A DNA stretch of 64,000 bases. Origin: CAVUAT01 sp963848045. GTDB taxonomy: Bacteria > Actinomycetota > Thermoleophilia > Solirubrobacterales > 70-9. The stretch spans positions 1 to 64,000 of the forward strand of contig CAWKCC010000004.1 in the NCBI GenBank assembly GCA_963848045.1, given 5' to 3'. Positions within the stretch are counted from its first letter, which is position 1; every line of letters begins with the position of its first letter. The notes under the pieces are model-generated. The model saw only the letters and a list, made by a program, of their open reading frames with translations. It was not told the origin of the DNA and searched no databases. Below are positions 41,061 to 49,159 of this stretch, one piece after another. The position numbers and the translations under genes are program-made.

Positions 41061-43334
41061 CTAGAGCCGTTCGGGAAATCTCCTGCCGGCGTCGAGCGCG
41101 CCTTCCGCCGGCAGGATCCCCCGCAATCTCGCTTCGGCCAGGGCTTCCTCTCGGCTTGTGGCGCCGAGCTTGCGGTAGGCGGTTCGCAGATGGGTCTTGA
41201 TCGTGTTGAGGGAGAGGTGCAGCTCCCGCCCCGCCTCGGCTCGGCTCGCGCCCCCGGCGATCGCCTCCAGGACTTCCATCTCCCGCTGGCTCAGCGGCAC
41301 GGCGCCCACCTCGCGACCCGGATCCTCGACCTCGGCCCGGATCGCGCTTATCAGCACATCCAGGACACCCGGCTCCGGCACAGCGGCGAGCGTCTGCTCG
41401 GCCGCCGCGAGCCAGCTCGCGGCGCCAGCGGCCTGATCGCGGTTGAGGCAATTCCTGGCCATCGCCAACGAGGCCAGGACCTGGATCGGCGCGACGCCCC
41501 CGGTGGCCGCAGCCCGGATCCAACTCGCGTCGGGAGGGCGCGACGCCGTGAGCCAAGCCTCCGCCATCTCGTAGAGGTCGCCAAACGAGCTGTCGAATCG
41601 CGTCCGCACCCGCCGGCCGGCAGCGATCGTCTGCTGGGCGAGCACCTCCTCACCCTTCCAGGCTTGCGCCAGCGCCCGAACGGCTATCGCATCCAGCGTA
41701 TACCGCGTCGGCTCGATGATGCGCTCGACCTCGAGCGCGGCGTCCGCCCGTTCGAGCGACTCCTCCAGCCGGCCGGCTCCGAGAGCAACTACAGCGGCTG
41801 CCGCGTACACCGCCTCCCGGTCGATCGAGAGGGTGTCGAGTACGGGGTCTTCCGGCCGCGCCTCGTACGAAGCGATGAGGCGCTGCATCGCGGCCTCGGA
41901 CGACGCCAGCCGGCCTTCCCACACCAGGATCGACGCCTCCAGCTGGGCGATGCCCGCCAAGATGCCGGGCGTGGCGGCCTCGGATCGATCGTCGACCCAC
42001 TTGGAGGCCGCCTCGAGGGCTGAGCTCGCCCCGACGAGGTCGCCGACGAGCCCATAGGCGCGCCCGAGCGCGAGGAGGAGCTCGGGGTGATTGGCGAGGT
42101 CGGCGGACGGCAGGCTCTCGATCCATCCGATCAGCGTCTCGTAGAGCCCCCGACGCAGCGCCCAGCCGGAGCCGGCTCTGACCAACCTAGAAGCGCGCTC
42201 CACCTCGCCGGCCTCGAGCGCAAGATCAACCGCCGCATCGAGTACGTTGTGCGCCTCGTACCAGGCCGACGCTGCGGTGAGCAACTGCGCCTCGCGACCA
42301 GCTCGATCCCTCCGCAGCCGCGCACGGAGGGTCTCGCTCAGCACCGCGTGACGGCGGAACATCGGTTGATCGGTCGGGATCTCCTCAACGAACATTCTCT
42401 TCTTGACCAGGCCGTGCAAGACCTCGCGCGAGTCGGTCCGGCCGCTGAGGTGATTGCAGAGCTCTGGCTCGAGCCCGTCGACAACCGAGGTGTCCTCGAG
42501 AAAGGCGACCACATCAGCGGGCAGGTCGGCGAGGACCTCGGACTCGACGAGCGCCCGGGTTTGCCTGCCGAGATTGAACCAGTCGTGAAGTCCCCCCCAA
42601 TCGTCGGGGTTGTCGCGAATGGAGATAGCGGCCATGCAGAGGCCTGCGGGCCAGCCCTCGGTGGCCTGCAAGAGCTCTGCCACCTGCGGCGGCGAGGGCT
42701 CGAGCCCAAACTTCCGGGCGAGGAGGGTCCGGGTCTCCTCCGCGGCGAACGCGAGGTCGGCGGCGCCCAGCTCGACCAACAGCCCTCGGCCTCGCAGCAA
42801 AGACCACGGCAGGGGAGGCTCATGTCTGCCGCCCACCACGATCGTAAGGTTCTCCGGACCTCTCTCCAACAGGCTGCCGAAGGGCGTGAAGGCTTCGGCC
42901 GCCTCAAGACGATCGGCGTCGTCGAGAACGACGACGATCGGTCGCTTGGCCTCGGCGGCCCTTGCGGCGAGGGCGGCGGCGATCCCGCCGGGCCCGCGCA
43001 CTGATGGGAGCTCGAGGACCGGAGCTAGTGCCAGACGAAGGTCCTCGGCGAGCAGGACGGGGTCCCTGTGCCTCGGCTCAAGGGACAACCACACCACGTC
43101 CACGGAGTCCCCCAGGCTCGTGGCCCACGACGAGAGCAGGGTGGTCTTCCCGTAGCCGGCCCCGGCCGATACGAGAGCCGCCGCGCCTCCACCGAGCGCA
43201 CGGTCGAGGCGACGATGAAGCCTCGGGAGTGCGACCGTGTCCTCGAGCACCGCGGGCGGCGTCACCCTCGGTGGCAGAACGATCTGCTCATCGCCTGCAT
43301 CCTCGAACCCCTTGCCACGCACCAATGGGAACAT
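41061..43334 (-). CDS. MalT-like LuxR-family transcriptional regulator (ATPase)
   Basis: A 757-residue regulator of the MalT/LAL type. A STAND ATPase has Walker A SAGAGYGKTTLL (residues ~57-68) and Walker B IVVVLDDAD. TEGWPAGLCMAAISIRD marks its end. A helical TPR-like middle (~350-680) follows, and the C-terminal helix-turn-helix has LSQREMEVLEAIAGGASRAE and LSLNTIKTHLRTAYRKLGA. Such proteins activate transcription when a small ligand binds the ATPase core. It is divergent from a DUF1269 gene over a 142-bp gap with a palindrome and a tandem repeat, so it may control the genes to its right. Confidence 0.93.
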   Translation of the reverse strand: MFPLVRGKGFEDAGDEQIVLPPRVTPPAVLEDTVALPRLHRRLDRALGGGAAALVSAGAGYGKTTLLSSWATSLGDSVDVVWLSLEPRHRDPVLLAEDLRLALAPVLELPSVRGPGGIAAALAARAAEAKRPIVVVLDDADRLEAAEAFTPFGSLLERGPENLTIVVGGRHEPPLPWSLLRGRGLLVELGAADLAFAAEETRTLLARKFGLEPSPPQVAELLQATEGWPAGLCMAAISIRDNPDDWGGLHDWFNLGRQTRALVESEVLADLPADVVAFLEDTSVVDGLEPELCNHLSGRTDSREVLHGLVKKRMFVEEIPTDQPMFRRHAVLSETLRARLRRDRAGREAQLLTAASAWYEAHNVLDAAVDLALEAGEVERASRLVRAGSGWALRRGLYETLIGWIESLPSADLANHPELLLALGRAYGLVGDLVGASSALEAASKWVDDRSEAATPGILAGIAQLEASILVWEGRLASSEAAMQRLIASYEARPEDPVLDTLSIDREAVYAAAAVVALGAGRLEESLERADAALEVERIIEPTRYTLDAIAVRALAQAWKGEEVLAQQTIAAGRRVRTRFDSSFGDLYEMAEAWLTASRPPDASWIRAAATGGVAPIQVLASLAMARNCLNRDQAAGAASWLAAAEQTLAAVPEPGVLDVLISAIRAEVEDPGREVGAVPLSQREMEVLEAIAGGASRAEAGRELHLSLNTIKTHLRTAYRKLGATSREEALAEARLRGILPAEGALDAGRRFPERL

Positions 43335-43355
43335 AGCGCGGCGCCGCCGCTCGAT

Positions 43356-43367
43356 TCACCCGGGTGA
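43356..43367. promoter_or_regulatory. perfect 12-bp palindrome between luxR-type gene and DUF1269 gene
   Basis: TCACCCGGGTGA, fully symmetrical, 21 nt upstream of the LuxR-type ATG (43334). It is a plausible operator for the regulator itself or for another dimeric factor. Confidence 0.45.
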
Positions 43368-43424
43368 TTCCCCTCTCACCCTCTTGGCGGCCGGCGCCCA
43401 ACGCGCTATCAACCGAAGGAGCGC

Positions 43425-43458
43425 GTGTAAGTAGATCCCCAGTGTAAGTAGACCCCCA
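43425..43458 (+). repeat. 17-bp tandem repeat upstream of the DUF1269 gene
   Basis: Two copies of a 17-mer (43425-43441 and 43442-43458) that differ at one base: GTGTAAGTAGATCCCCA and GTGTAAGTAGACCCCCA. The first is preceded by GAAGGAG, so it would read as a GTG-TAA minimal frame. The repeat is directly before the true AAGGAG and TTG start. Confidence 0.6.
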
Positions 43459-43476
43459 CCCTAAGGAGCAGCAGCT

Positions 43477-43989
43477 TTGTCCGACAACCCCGCATTTCTC
43501 TACGTCGCCGCCTACGATTCATTCGACGACGCCGAGGCCGACTTCGAGGCCATCCTCGACCTCCACGACCTAGGCGCGATCGGCACCTTCGACGCCGCCG
43601 TGATCGAGAAGGACGCCGACGGCAAGGTCCACGTCCACAAGACCGAGACGCCGACCCAGCACGGCGCCTGGACCGGGATCGGCGTCGGCGCTCTGATCGG
43701 CATCCTGTTCCCGCCCTCGATCATCGCGGCCGCCGCGGTCGGCGGCGTCGTCGGCGGCGTCACCGGGCACCTGTGGGAGGGCATGTCGCGAGGCGATCTC
43801 AAGGACGTCGGCGAGCTGCTCGACATCGGCCAAGGCGGGATCGTCGTGATCGGTGAGTCGAAGCTCGAGGAGCATCTGGCAAAGGCCGTGAGCCGCGCCA
43901 ACAAGACGATGGAGAAGCAGCTCGACGCCGACGCCGCCGATCTCAAGAAGGAGATCGAGGACGCGGCGAAGGCGGGCCAGGCCAGCTGA
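43477..43989 (+). CDS. DUF1269 family protein, stress-type membrane protein
   Basis: A 170-residue protein of the DUF1269 group. A short alpha/beta domain opens the chain (LYVAAYDSFDDAEADFEAIL). A Gly/Ala-rich membrane-spanning hairpin follows (GIGVGALIGILFPPSIIAAA and VGGVVGGVTGHLW) and a helical tail (KLEEHLAKAVSRANKTMEK) ends it. The start is TTG 43477, supported by AAGGAG nine bases upstream; no other start fits. It is divergent from the LuxR-type gene, and a single promoter zone with repeats lies between them. Confidence 0.85.
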   Translation: MSDNPAFLYVAAYDSFDDAEADFEAILDLHDLGAIGTFDAAVIEKDADGKVHVHKTETPTQHGAWTGIGVGALIGILFPPSIIAAAAVGGVVGGVTGHLWEGMSRGDLKDVGELLDIGQGGIVVIGESKLEEHLAKAVSRANKTMEKQLDADAADLKKEIEDAAKAGQAS

Positions 43990-43994
43990 GGCTA

Positions 43995-44127
43995 ACTGGT
44001 CGGAATCTGGCTGATCGCCGCCGGGCTTTCGGCTGGCTGAGACGGAGCGCGTAATCGTCGCCCACCCCGAGATCGGCTTCGCGACGCTGGCGCTGCTGGC
44101 CGGGATCGGCTTCGTCCTCAACGGGGT
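43995..44127 (+). repeat. direct repeat, copy 1 (HdeD-derived)
   Basis: A 133-bp stretch almost identical to 45349-45480. The copies flank the AI-2E-like gene. They differ by scattered bases and by one extra base in CTTTCGG of this copy. Confidence 0.85.
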
Positions 44128-44191
44128 TGGCATGTGCGTGATCGGCCTGGGGATGCGAGAGATGGAGCGGGAGGTCCCCGAATCGCGATGA
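43995..44191 (+). pseudogene. frameshifted C-terminal remnant of an HdeD-like gene
   Basis: The DNA encodes LVGIWLIAAG and then, after a one-base insertion near 44031, HPEIGFATLALLAGIGFVLN and a short tail (GLGMREMEREVPESR). This matches the last membrane hairpins of HdeD (compare IGYATLALLIGIGFIANGIG at 39.9 kb). No start or first half is present, and the frameshift shows it is dead. Its final TGA overlaps the ATG of the AI-2E-like gene as ATGA, a leftover of a coupled operon. Confidence 0.75.
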
Positions 44192-45282
44192 GCACCCGCC
44201 CGCCCGACGGCGAGGGACCCGCCGACCCGCAGCCTTCCGCGATCCAGGTCACGGTCTCCGCCACAACCGTCGTAAAGACGCTGCTGCTGGCTCTGGCCGT
44301 CGTCCTGGTGGTGGTCGCGCGCGAAGCCGTGCTCGCCATTCTCTTGGCACTGGTCTTCGCCATCGGGCTCGACCCGGTGGTCACCAAGCTCTCCAACCGG
44401 GGTCTCTCGCGGGGCCTATCGGCCTTCTTGGTGATCGCCGGACTGATCCTGGTGGTCGCCGCAATCGTGATCTGGGCCGTCTCGCCGGTTTGGGATGAGA
44501 TCCGCGGGGTCGCGGATGCTCTGCCGGGGTACGTCGAGGACCTCGAGGACACGCCGGTCTTCAAGGAGCTCGCGAACAACACCGACGTGATCGAGAAGGC
44601 CAAGGAGCTGGCGGCCGATGTCGCCCAGAAGATCCCCGAGACCGCGGGAGCCCTTCTGGGGATCACCGGCGGGCTCGTCGGCTCGCTGCTCTCGATCGTG
44701 ACACTGCTTTTTCTGGCCCTGTTCCTGATCGTTGGGCTACCCGACATCAAGCGCTCCTCTCTGGCTCTGCTGCCGCCTGCCCAGGCTGCCCACGTCGGAT
44801 CGGTGATCGACGAGGTGACCCAGGTGATCTCCTCCTCGCTGATCGGCAATATCGCGATCTCGCTGATCGCCGGCACCGTGGTCGGGGTCACCGCGGTGCT
44901 GATCGGCGCGCCCTTCCCGGTTGCGCTGGCCGTCATCGTCGGCGTCTTCGATCTGCTCCCGCAGGTCGGCTCGACGATTGCGGCCTTCATCGTCTGCCTG
45001 ATAACGCTCGCCGGGGCCGGGCTCGCCGCGGCGCTCATTCTCGCCGCCGTGATCATCGTCTACCAGCAGTTCGAGAACTACGTCGTCCAGCCCGTGGTCT
45101 ACTCCACGGCAGTCGATCTCTCGGGCTTCGCGACGATCGCCAGCGTGCTCGTCGGCGGAGCGCTGCTCGGCGTGCTGGGCGCGATCCTCGCGGTTCCCGT
45201 CGCCGCGTCCCTGAAGGTAATCATCCGCGAGCTCACAGAGCCGAGGCGCAAGCAGATGGCGGCGCTACGGGCGGCGAACTGA
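44188..45282 (+). CDS. AI-2E family transporter-like membrane protein
   Basis: A 364-residue polytopic protein of the AI-2E/PerM family. About eight hydrophobic segments are visible. Typical parts are ALVFAIGLDPVVTKLSNRGL, the central long helix region (VWDEIRGVADALPGYVEDLE) and the late VFDLLPQVGSTIAAF and QQFENYVVQPVVYSTAVDLS. Family members move small molecules or ions (some act as sodium/proton antiporters); a true AI-2 role is not shown. ATG 44188 is used, overlapping the HdeD remnant stop. It is flanked by copies of a 133-bp repeat. Confidence 0.9.
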   Translation: MSTRPPDGEGPADPQPSAIQVTVSATTVVKTLLLALAVVLVVVAREAVLAILLALVFAIGLDPVVTKLSNRGLSRGLSAFLVIAGLILVVAAIVIWAVSPVWDEIRGVADALPGYVEDLEDTPVFKELANNTDVIEKAKELAADVAQKIPETAGALLGITGGLVGSLLSIVTLLFLALFLIVGLPDIKRSSLALLPPAQAAHVGSVIDEVTQVISSSLIGNIAISLIAGTVVGVTAVLIGAPFPVALAVIVGVFDLLPQVGSTIAAFIVCLITLAGAGLAAALILAAVIIVYQQFENYVVQPVVYSTAVDLSGFATIASVLVGGALLGVLGAILAVPVAASLKVIIRELTEPRRKQMAALRAAN

Positions 45283-45304
45283 GCGGACACGGGGAGTCAC
45301 AGAG

Positions 45305-45535
45305 ATCCTGATCCGTCATTCGATCGGCGCGCTCCAGGCCGTCGCCCTACTGGTCGAAATCTGGCTGATCGCCGCCGGGTTCCGGCTGGCTGAGGCGGAG
45401 CGCATAACCGCCGCCTACCCCGAGATCGGCTTCGCGACGCTGGCGCTGCTGGCCGGGATCGGCTTCGTCCTCACCGGGGTCTGCAGGAGCGCCCTCGCCT
45501 GGAGCATGCGCGAGACCGAACGCGAGATGCCGTGA
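45305..45535 (+). pseudogene. truncated HdeD-like remnant
   Basis: An open frame ending at TGA 45533-45535 that encodes ILIRHSIGALQAVALLVEIW, then EIGFATLALLAGIGFVLTG and a charged tail. It matches the second half of HdeD but lacks the first hairpin and a segment between two helices, so it is an internally deleted copy. There is no ATG, GTG or TTG where one would be needed. It differs from copy 1 in keeping the frame. Confidence 0.7.
45349..45480 (+). repeat. direct repeat, copy 2 (HdeD-derived)
   Basis: A 132-bp partner of 43995-44127. The repeats are in the same orientation about 1.35 kb apart, so recombination would delete the AI-2E-like gene. Confidence 0.85.
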
Positions 45536-45554
45536 CCGAAGCTACGGCAAGGCC

Positions 45555-46763
45555 GTGAGCGCCGGCCTCTTCAACAGCCTCATAGCGATCTTCACGCTGG
45601 GCGGCCTCGCCTGGTTCCTGTACCGGCCGAAGGTCCAGGCGTCAGCCACCTACAAGGCGACGGTGGTGCCTCTCGCCAACATCATGGACGTCGGCTTCAT
45701 CGTGCTGTCGCCGATCATCGTCGTTCTGGTCGGCTACGACGCCCCGTTGGTGATGCTGGGGCTCTGCCTGCTGGCGATCCTCATGGGCTTCGCGATCTCC
45801 TACAACATCAACAACTACGAGCCGCTGGTCGGCAAGCCCGACAAGCTGCACCGCTGGAACTCGGTGGCGCTCTGGTCGCTTGTCCTCGCCTCGGTGGCGA
45901 ACATCGCCTACTACTCGCTTCTGCTGATGACCCTGGTCTTGCTGCCGATCGGCGACCTCTACTCACCGGGGCTCGCCAGCGCGACCGCTGCGGTGCTGCT
46001 CGCCGCCCTGATGGTCTACGGCTTCGTGAAGGGGCTCGCCAAGCTCAACGACCTGGGCAACAAGACCACCGCCTTCAACCTCGCAGCGATCGTGGCGATC
46101 CTGGTGGCGTTCGCGATCTTCAACATCCAGCGCCTGGTCGGCACCGACTTCGACTGGCCCGACTTCAATGCCCCCAACGACGCGGAGACGTTCCGCAAGG
46201 TGCTCGGGCTGTTCGCGCTGGTGCAGGGGTTCGAGGCCTCGCGCTACCTCGGCGCCTACTTCTCGGCCGAGGTGCGGATCAAGACGATGCGCTCCGCTCA
46301 GTACATCGCCTCGATCGTCTTCGTCCTCTTCGTGGCGCTCTCGCTGATCCTCTTCGCCACGGTCCAGGTCAAGCCCGACGCGGCGGCCATCTTCAAGGTC
46401 TCCAGCGAGGTGAGCGTGTTCCTGCCGTTCCTGATCATGGCCGCGGCCCTGGGGAGCGAGCTGTCGGCGATCGTCAACGCTACCGAGTCGCGCACCGACA
46501 TGCTCGCCCAGCAGGTCGGCGATCGACTGCCGAAGCGCTGGACCTTCCCGCTGCTGCTGGTCCCGACGATCCTCGTCGTCCTGCTCACCGACGTCACCTC
46601 CGCCGTGGCGCTGGCCTCGCGCGTGTTCGCGGTCTACTACCTGCTCCAGGCCTACATCGCCGGCCGGCTCGCGTGGCGGGCGAGGAAGTGGGGCTGGGTC
46701 GCCTTCTTCATAGCGCTCGGGGTGGCGATGGGCGCGGTCGCGATATTCGGGATCCCATCATGA
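45555..46763 (+). CDS. polytopic membrane protein, APC-superfamily-like (tentative)
   Basis: A 402-residue membrane protein with about eleven hydrophobic segments. It opens with GLFNSLIAIFTLGGLAWFLY, has a helix NLAAIVAILVAFAIFN and a broken-helix-like VQGFEASRYLGAYFSAE, where GFEASR resembles APC-type permeases. I do not recognise the exact family. GTG 45555 starts the frame; the end overlaps the sulP gene as ATGA, so the two membrane proteins are translated together. A symport or amino-acid-type transport role is possible only by analogy. Confidence 0.72.
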   Translation: MSAGLFNSLIAIFTLGGLAWFLYRPKVQASATYKATVVPLANIMDVGFIVLSPIIVVLVGYDAPLVMLGLCLLAILMGFAISYNINNYEPLVGKPDKLHRWNSVALWSLVLASVANIAYYSLLLMTLVLLPIGDLYSPGLASATAAVLLAALMVYGFVKGLAKLNDLGNKTTAFNLAAIVAILVAFAIFNIQRLVGTDFDWPDFNAPNDAETFRKVLGLFALVQGFEASRYLGAYFSAEVRIKTMRSAQYIASIVFVLFVALSLILFATVQVKPDAAAIFKVSSEVSVFLPFLIMAAALGSELSAIVNATESRTDMLAQQVGDRLPKRWTFPLLLVPTILVVLLTDVTSAVALASRVFAVYYLLQAYIAGRLAWRARKWGWVAFFIALGVAMGAVAIFGIPS

Positions 46764-48496
46764 GTCGAGCCCAGCCCGAGACCGGGAAGCGTGCGGGCCT
46801 CTCGCGGCTGATCCCGATCCTCGACTGGCTTCCGAAGTACCAGCGGACCTGGCTTCGGCCAGATCTGGTAGCCGGCCTCACGGTCGCGGCGCTCGTGGTG
46901 CCGAAGTCCCTCGGGTACGCGGGCATCGCCGGCGTACCCCTTCAGTACGGCCTCTATGCGGCTGCGGCCGGGGCGATCATCTACGCGCTGCTCGGCACCT
47001 CGCGCCAGATCGCGACCGGGCCGAGCTCGGCCCTGGCCGCCGTCGCCGCGGGAGCGGTGATCGCGGCCAGCGCATCGGGGAAGGAGATCCTGACGCTGGT
47101 TGCCTCGATCACCTTCGTCACCGGCGTCCTCTTCCTGCTGCTCGCGGTCTTTCGCATGGGCTGGATATCCCAGTTTCTCTCGAAGGCCGTGATCACGGGG
47201 TTCCTGTTCGGTGCCGGCATCCAGGTCGCGATCGGCGAGCTTGCCGGGATCAACGGCACCAAGGCCGAGGGGTCGAACAGCTGGGAGCAGCTCGGGAGCT
47301 GGTTCGGCGCCCTCGGCAACACGGACTCGACCACCCTGCTTGTCGGGGTCGTGTCCCTGCTGGTGATCTTCGGCCTCCGCTTCGCGGCTCCCCGCGTCCC
47401 CGGCGCCTTGGTCCTGGTCGTCGGTGGTCTGATCGCCTCGGCGCTCCTCGACCTCGGCGGCGAGGGCGTGGATCTCGTCGGCGACGTGCCGAGCGGGCTG
47501 CCGAGCGTGGTGCTGCCCGACCTCGGCTACATCGGTGACAACCTGCAGGGGGTGATGTCCGCCGCTTTCGCGCTGCTTCTGATCGGCTTCTCCCAGACGG
47601 CGGGCGACGCCCGGGCCTTCGCGTCCAAGCACCGCTACCAGGTCAACATCAACCAGGAATCGCTCGCCCAGGGCGCCGCCAACGCGGGTGCGGGGTTGGT
47701 GCAGGGAATCCCGGTCTCCGCCAGCCTCTCGTCAAGCTCGCTGAACGACCAGACCGGGGCGAAGACGCCGCTCGCCTCGCTGACGACGGGCGGGCTGGTG
47801 GTCCTCACGCTGCTGTTTCTCGCGCCGGTGTTCTCCGATCTCCCGAAGCCGGTTCTCTCGGCCCTGATCATCGAGGCCGTCGTGATGGGCATGATGGACG
47901 TGGCCGGAATGCGCCGGCTTCACCGAGTCAAGCGCGTCGACTTCTGGATCGCCGTCGCGGCGCTCGTCGGGGTCCTCAGCGCCGGCGTGATGGCCGGTGT
48001 CCTGATCGGGGTCGCGCTCTCGATCGGCTGGCTCGTCTACGTCTCCGCGGTGCCGGACATGCCCGTCCTGGGGCGGCAGCCCGGCGGCCAGGCGTTCCGG
48101 AGCGTCGCCGCCTATCCCGACGGCGAGACCTATCCCCGCGTCCTCGTGCTCGGCTTCGACGCCGGCCTGTTCTTCATCGACGCCGACGCGCTCGAGGACC
48201 GCCTGCGGACCCATGCCCACGAGGCCGACCCCAGGCTCGAGGTCGTCGTGCTCGACTTCGAGGGCGTCAACTACATCGACTCGCAGGGGTCCGGGACGAT
48301 CGGCGAGATCCTCGGCCTGGCCAAGAACTACGGGGCGGAGTTGCGGCTGGCCCGTGTCAAACCGGAGGTCCTCGAGGTCCTCGATGCGGACGGGGTCGTC
48401 GACCGGATCGGGCGGGCACGGATCCATGACACGACCTACGAGGCGATCGAGGAGCGCATCCCGGGTCAAGACACAGTTGGCTCTCGTCTGCCATGA
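46760..48496 (+). CDS. SulP family inorganic anion transporter with STAS domain
   Basis: A 578-residue SulP protein. The membrane part (residues ~25-430) has DLVAGLTVAALVVPKSLGYA near the start, LLGTSRQIATGPSSALAAV and QGIPVSASLSSSSLNDQTGA. The C-terminal STAS domain (~455-565) has VLVLGFDAGLFFIDADALE and VVLDFEGVNYIDSQGSGTI. SulP proteins carry sulfate, bicarbonate or other anions. ATG 46760 overlaps the preceding permease stop (ATGA), and the gene's own end overlaps an 84-residue ORF the same way. The anion is not determined. Confidence 0.93.
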   Translation: MSRAQPETGKRAGLSRLIPILDWLPKYQRTWLRPDLVAGLTVAALVVPKSLGYAGIAGVPLQYGLYAAAAGAIIYALLGTSRQIATGPSSALAAVAAGAVIAASASGKEILTLVASITFVTGVLFLLLAVFRMGWISQFLSKAVITGFLFGAGIQVAIGELAGINGTKAEGSNSWEQLGSWFGALGNTDSTTLLVGVVSLLVIFGLRFAAPRVPGALVLVVGGLIASALLDLGGEGVDLVGDVPSGLPSVVLPDLGYIGDNLQGVMSAAFALLLIGFSQTAGDARAFASKHRYQVNINQESLAQGAANAGAGLVQGIPVSASLSSSSLNDQTGAKTPLASLTTGGLVVLTLLFLAPVFSDLPKPVLSALIIEAVVMGMMDVAGMRRLHRVKRVDFWIAVAALVGVLSAGVMAGVLIGVALSIGWLVYVSAVPDMPVLGRQPGGQAFRSVAAYPDGETYPRVLVLGFDAGLFFIDADALEDRLRTHAHEADPRLEVVVLDFEGVNYIDSQGSGTIGEILGLAKNYGAELRLARVKPEVLEVLDADGVVDRIGRARIHDTTYEAIEERIPGQDTVGSRLP

Positions 48497-48747
48497 CCTC
48501 CGACCTGCACCCGGAGCAGAGCGTCGAGCCGCCCGAGCTCGCGAACCTAAACGACTGGCGCGTCGTCTACTCCGAGGTCGGGGAGCGGTCGGTCGAGTTC
48601 TTCAAGGCGCCGACCCTGGCCGCGCGGCTCCGCGCCTGGAAGGCGGACCTGGAGATGGGCGAGCGGGCCGCGCCGCGGATGGCGCCCAACAGACGCTTCC
48701 GCAGGCAGCTGGAGCAGTTCGAGGGAGAGCTGCCCTCGAGCGGCTAG
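48493..48747 (+). CDS. small hypothetical protein behind sulP
   Basis: An 84-residue charged protein of unknown family. It has a WRVVYSEVGERSVEFFK strand pair and a helix-rich, arginine-heavy C-terminus (RRFRRQLEQFEGELPSSG). It has no membrane segment. ATG 48493 overlaps the sulP stop by ATGA, so it is co-translated with the transporter and could be a small regulator of it. No other evidence for function is available. Confidence 0.6.
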   Translation: MTSDLHPEQSVEPPELANLNDWRVVYSEVGERSVEFFKAPTLAARLRAWKADLEMGERAAPRMAPNRRFRRQLEQFEGELPSSG

Positions 48748-49066
48748 GTCAATGCGGCCGGCTTCGAGTGCCTCACCGGCGAGTCCTGACTCCCCTGCTC
48801 CCCGGCTGGACCTTCGGGAATCCCCTCGTGAACGCGAGGGCCGGAGGGCCGCTGAGACACGGGTGGCTGAGCACTTTCCCTATGTGAACCTTTCATCAGG
48901 CAAGTCCTCGTACCGGTCGTATGGGAAACGTATGGTCGTATGGGTGGTTTCCGGCCTCGATCGTCTTGGACACGAACGCCTCGACCGCAGTGACGGGGGC
49001 CGGTGCCGGCCAGTTTCACTTCATGCCTGAGCGGCACAGCCGGCGGGCCTGAGCGGCGGAAAGCCC
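48748..49066. other. intergenic region with direct repeats, no gene supported
   Basis: Nothing in either strand looks like a real gene. The region has a 6-bp hairpin (CCCTCG / CGAGGG, 48823-48840) and a direct repeat of GGTCGTATGGG (48915-48925 and 48934-48944, period 19). The motif GCCTGAGCGGC also occurs twice nearby (around 49024 and 49047). Confidence 0.6.
48915..48944 (+). repeat. direct repeat GGTCGTATGGG x2
   Basis: Two exact 11-bp copies with a 19-bp period, about 230 nt before the P-domain gene. They could be binding sites on nearly the same helix face. Confidence 0.5.
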
Positions 49067-49095
49067 TTGCGGCCCTACTCACCCGTTGTTAGAGT
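49067..49095 (+). promoter_or_regulatory. candidate sigma-70-type promoter for the P-domain gene
   Basis: TTGCGG (49067-49072), 17-nt spacer, TAGAGT (49090-49095). It would give a leader of about 60 nt before the start, unlike the leaderless genes. Confidence 0.5.
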
Positions 49096-49159
49096 CGCCC
49101 CCAGCCAGGCGCACCCTGACGGGCCCGGCAGAGTCGGGGCGAGACTTGGAAGCTGATCG

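Noticed and set aside
48752..49082. Small open frames on both strands between sulP and the P-domain gene
   Set aside because: No start context, domain or codon pattern; I treat the stretch as intergenic.
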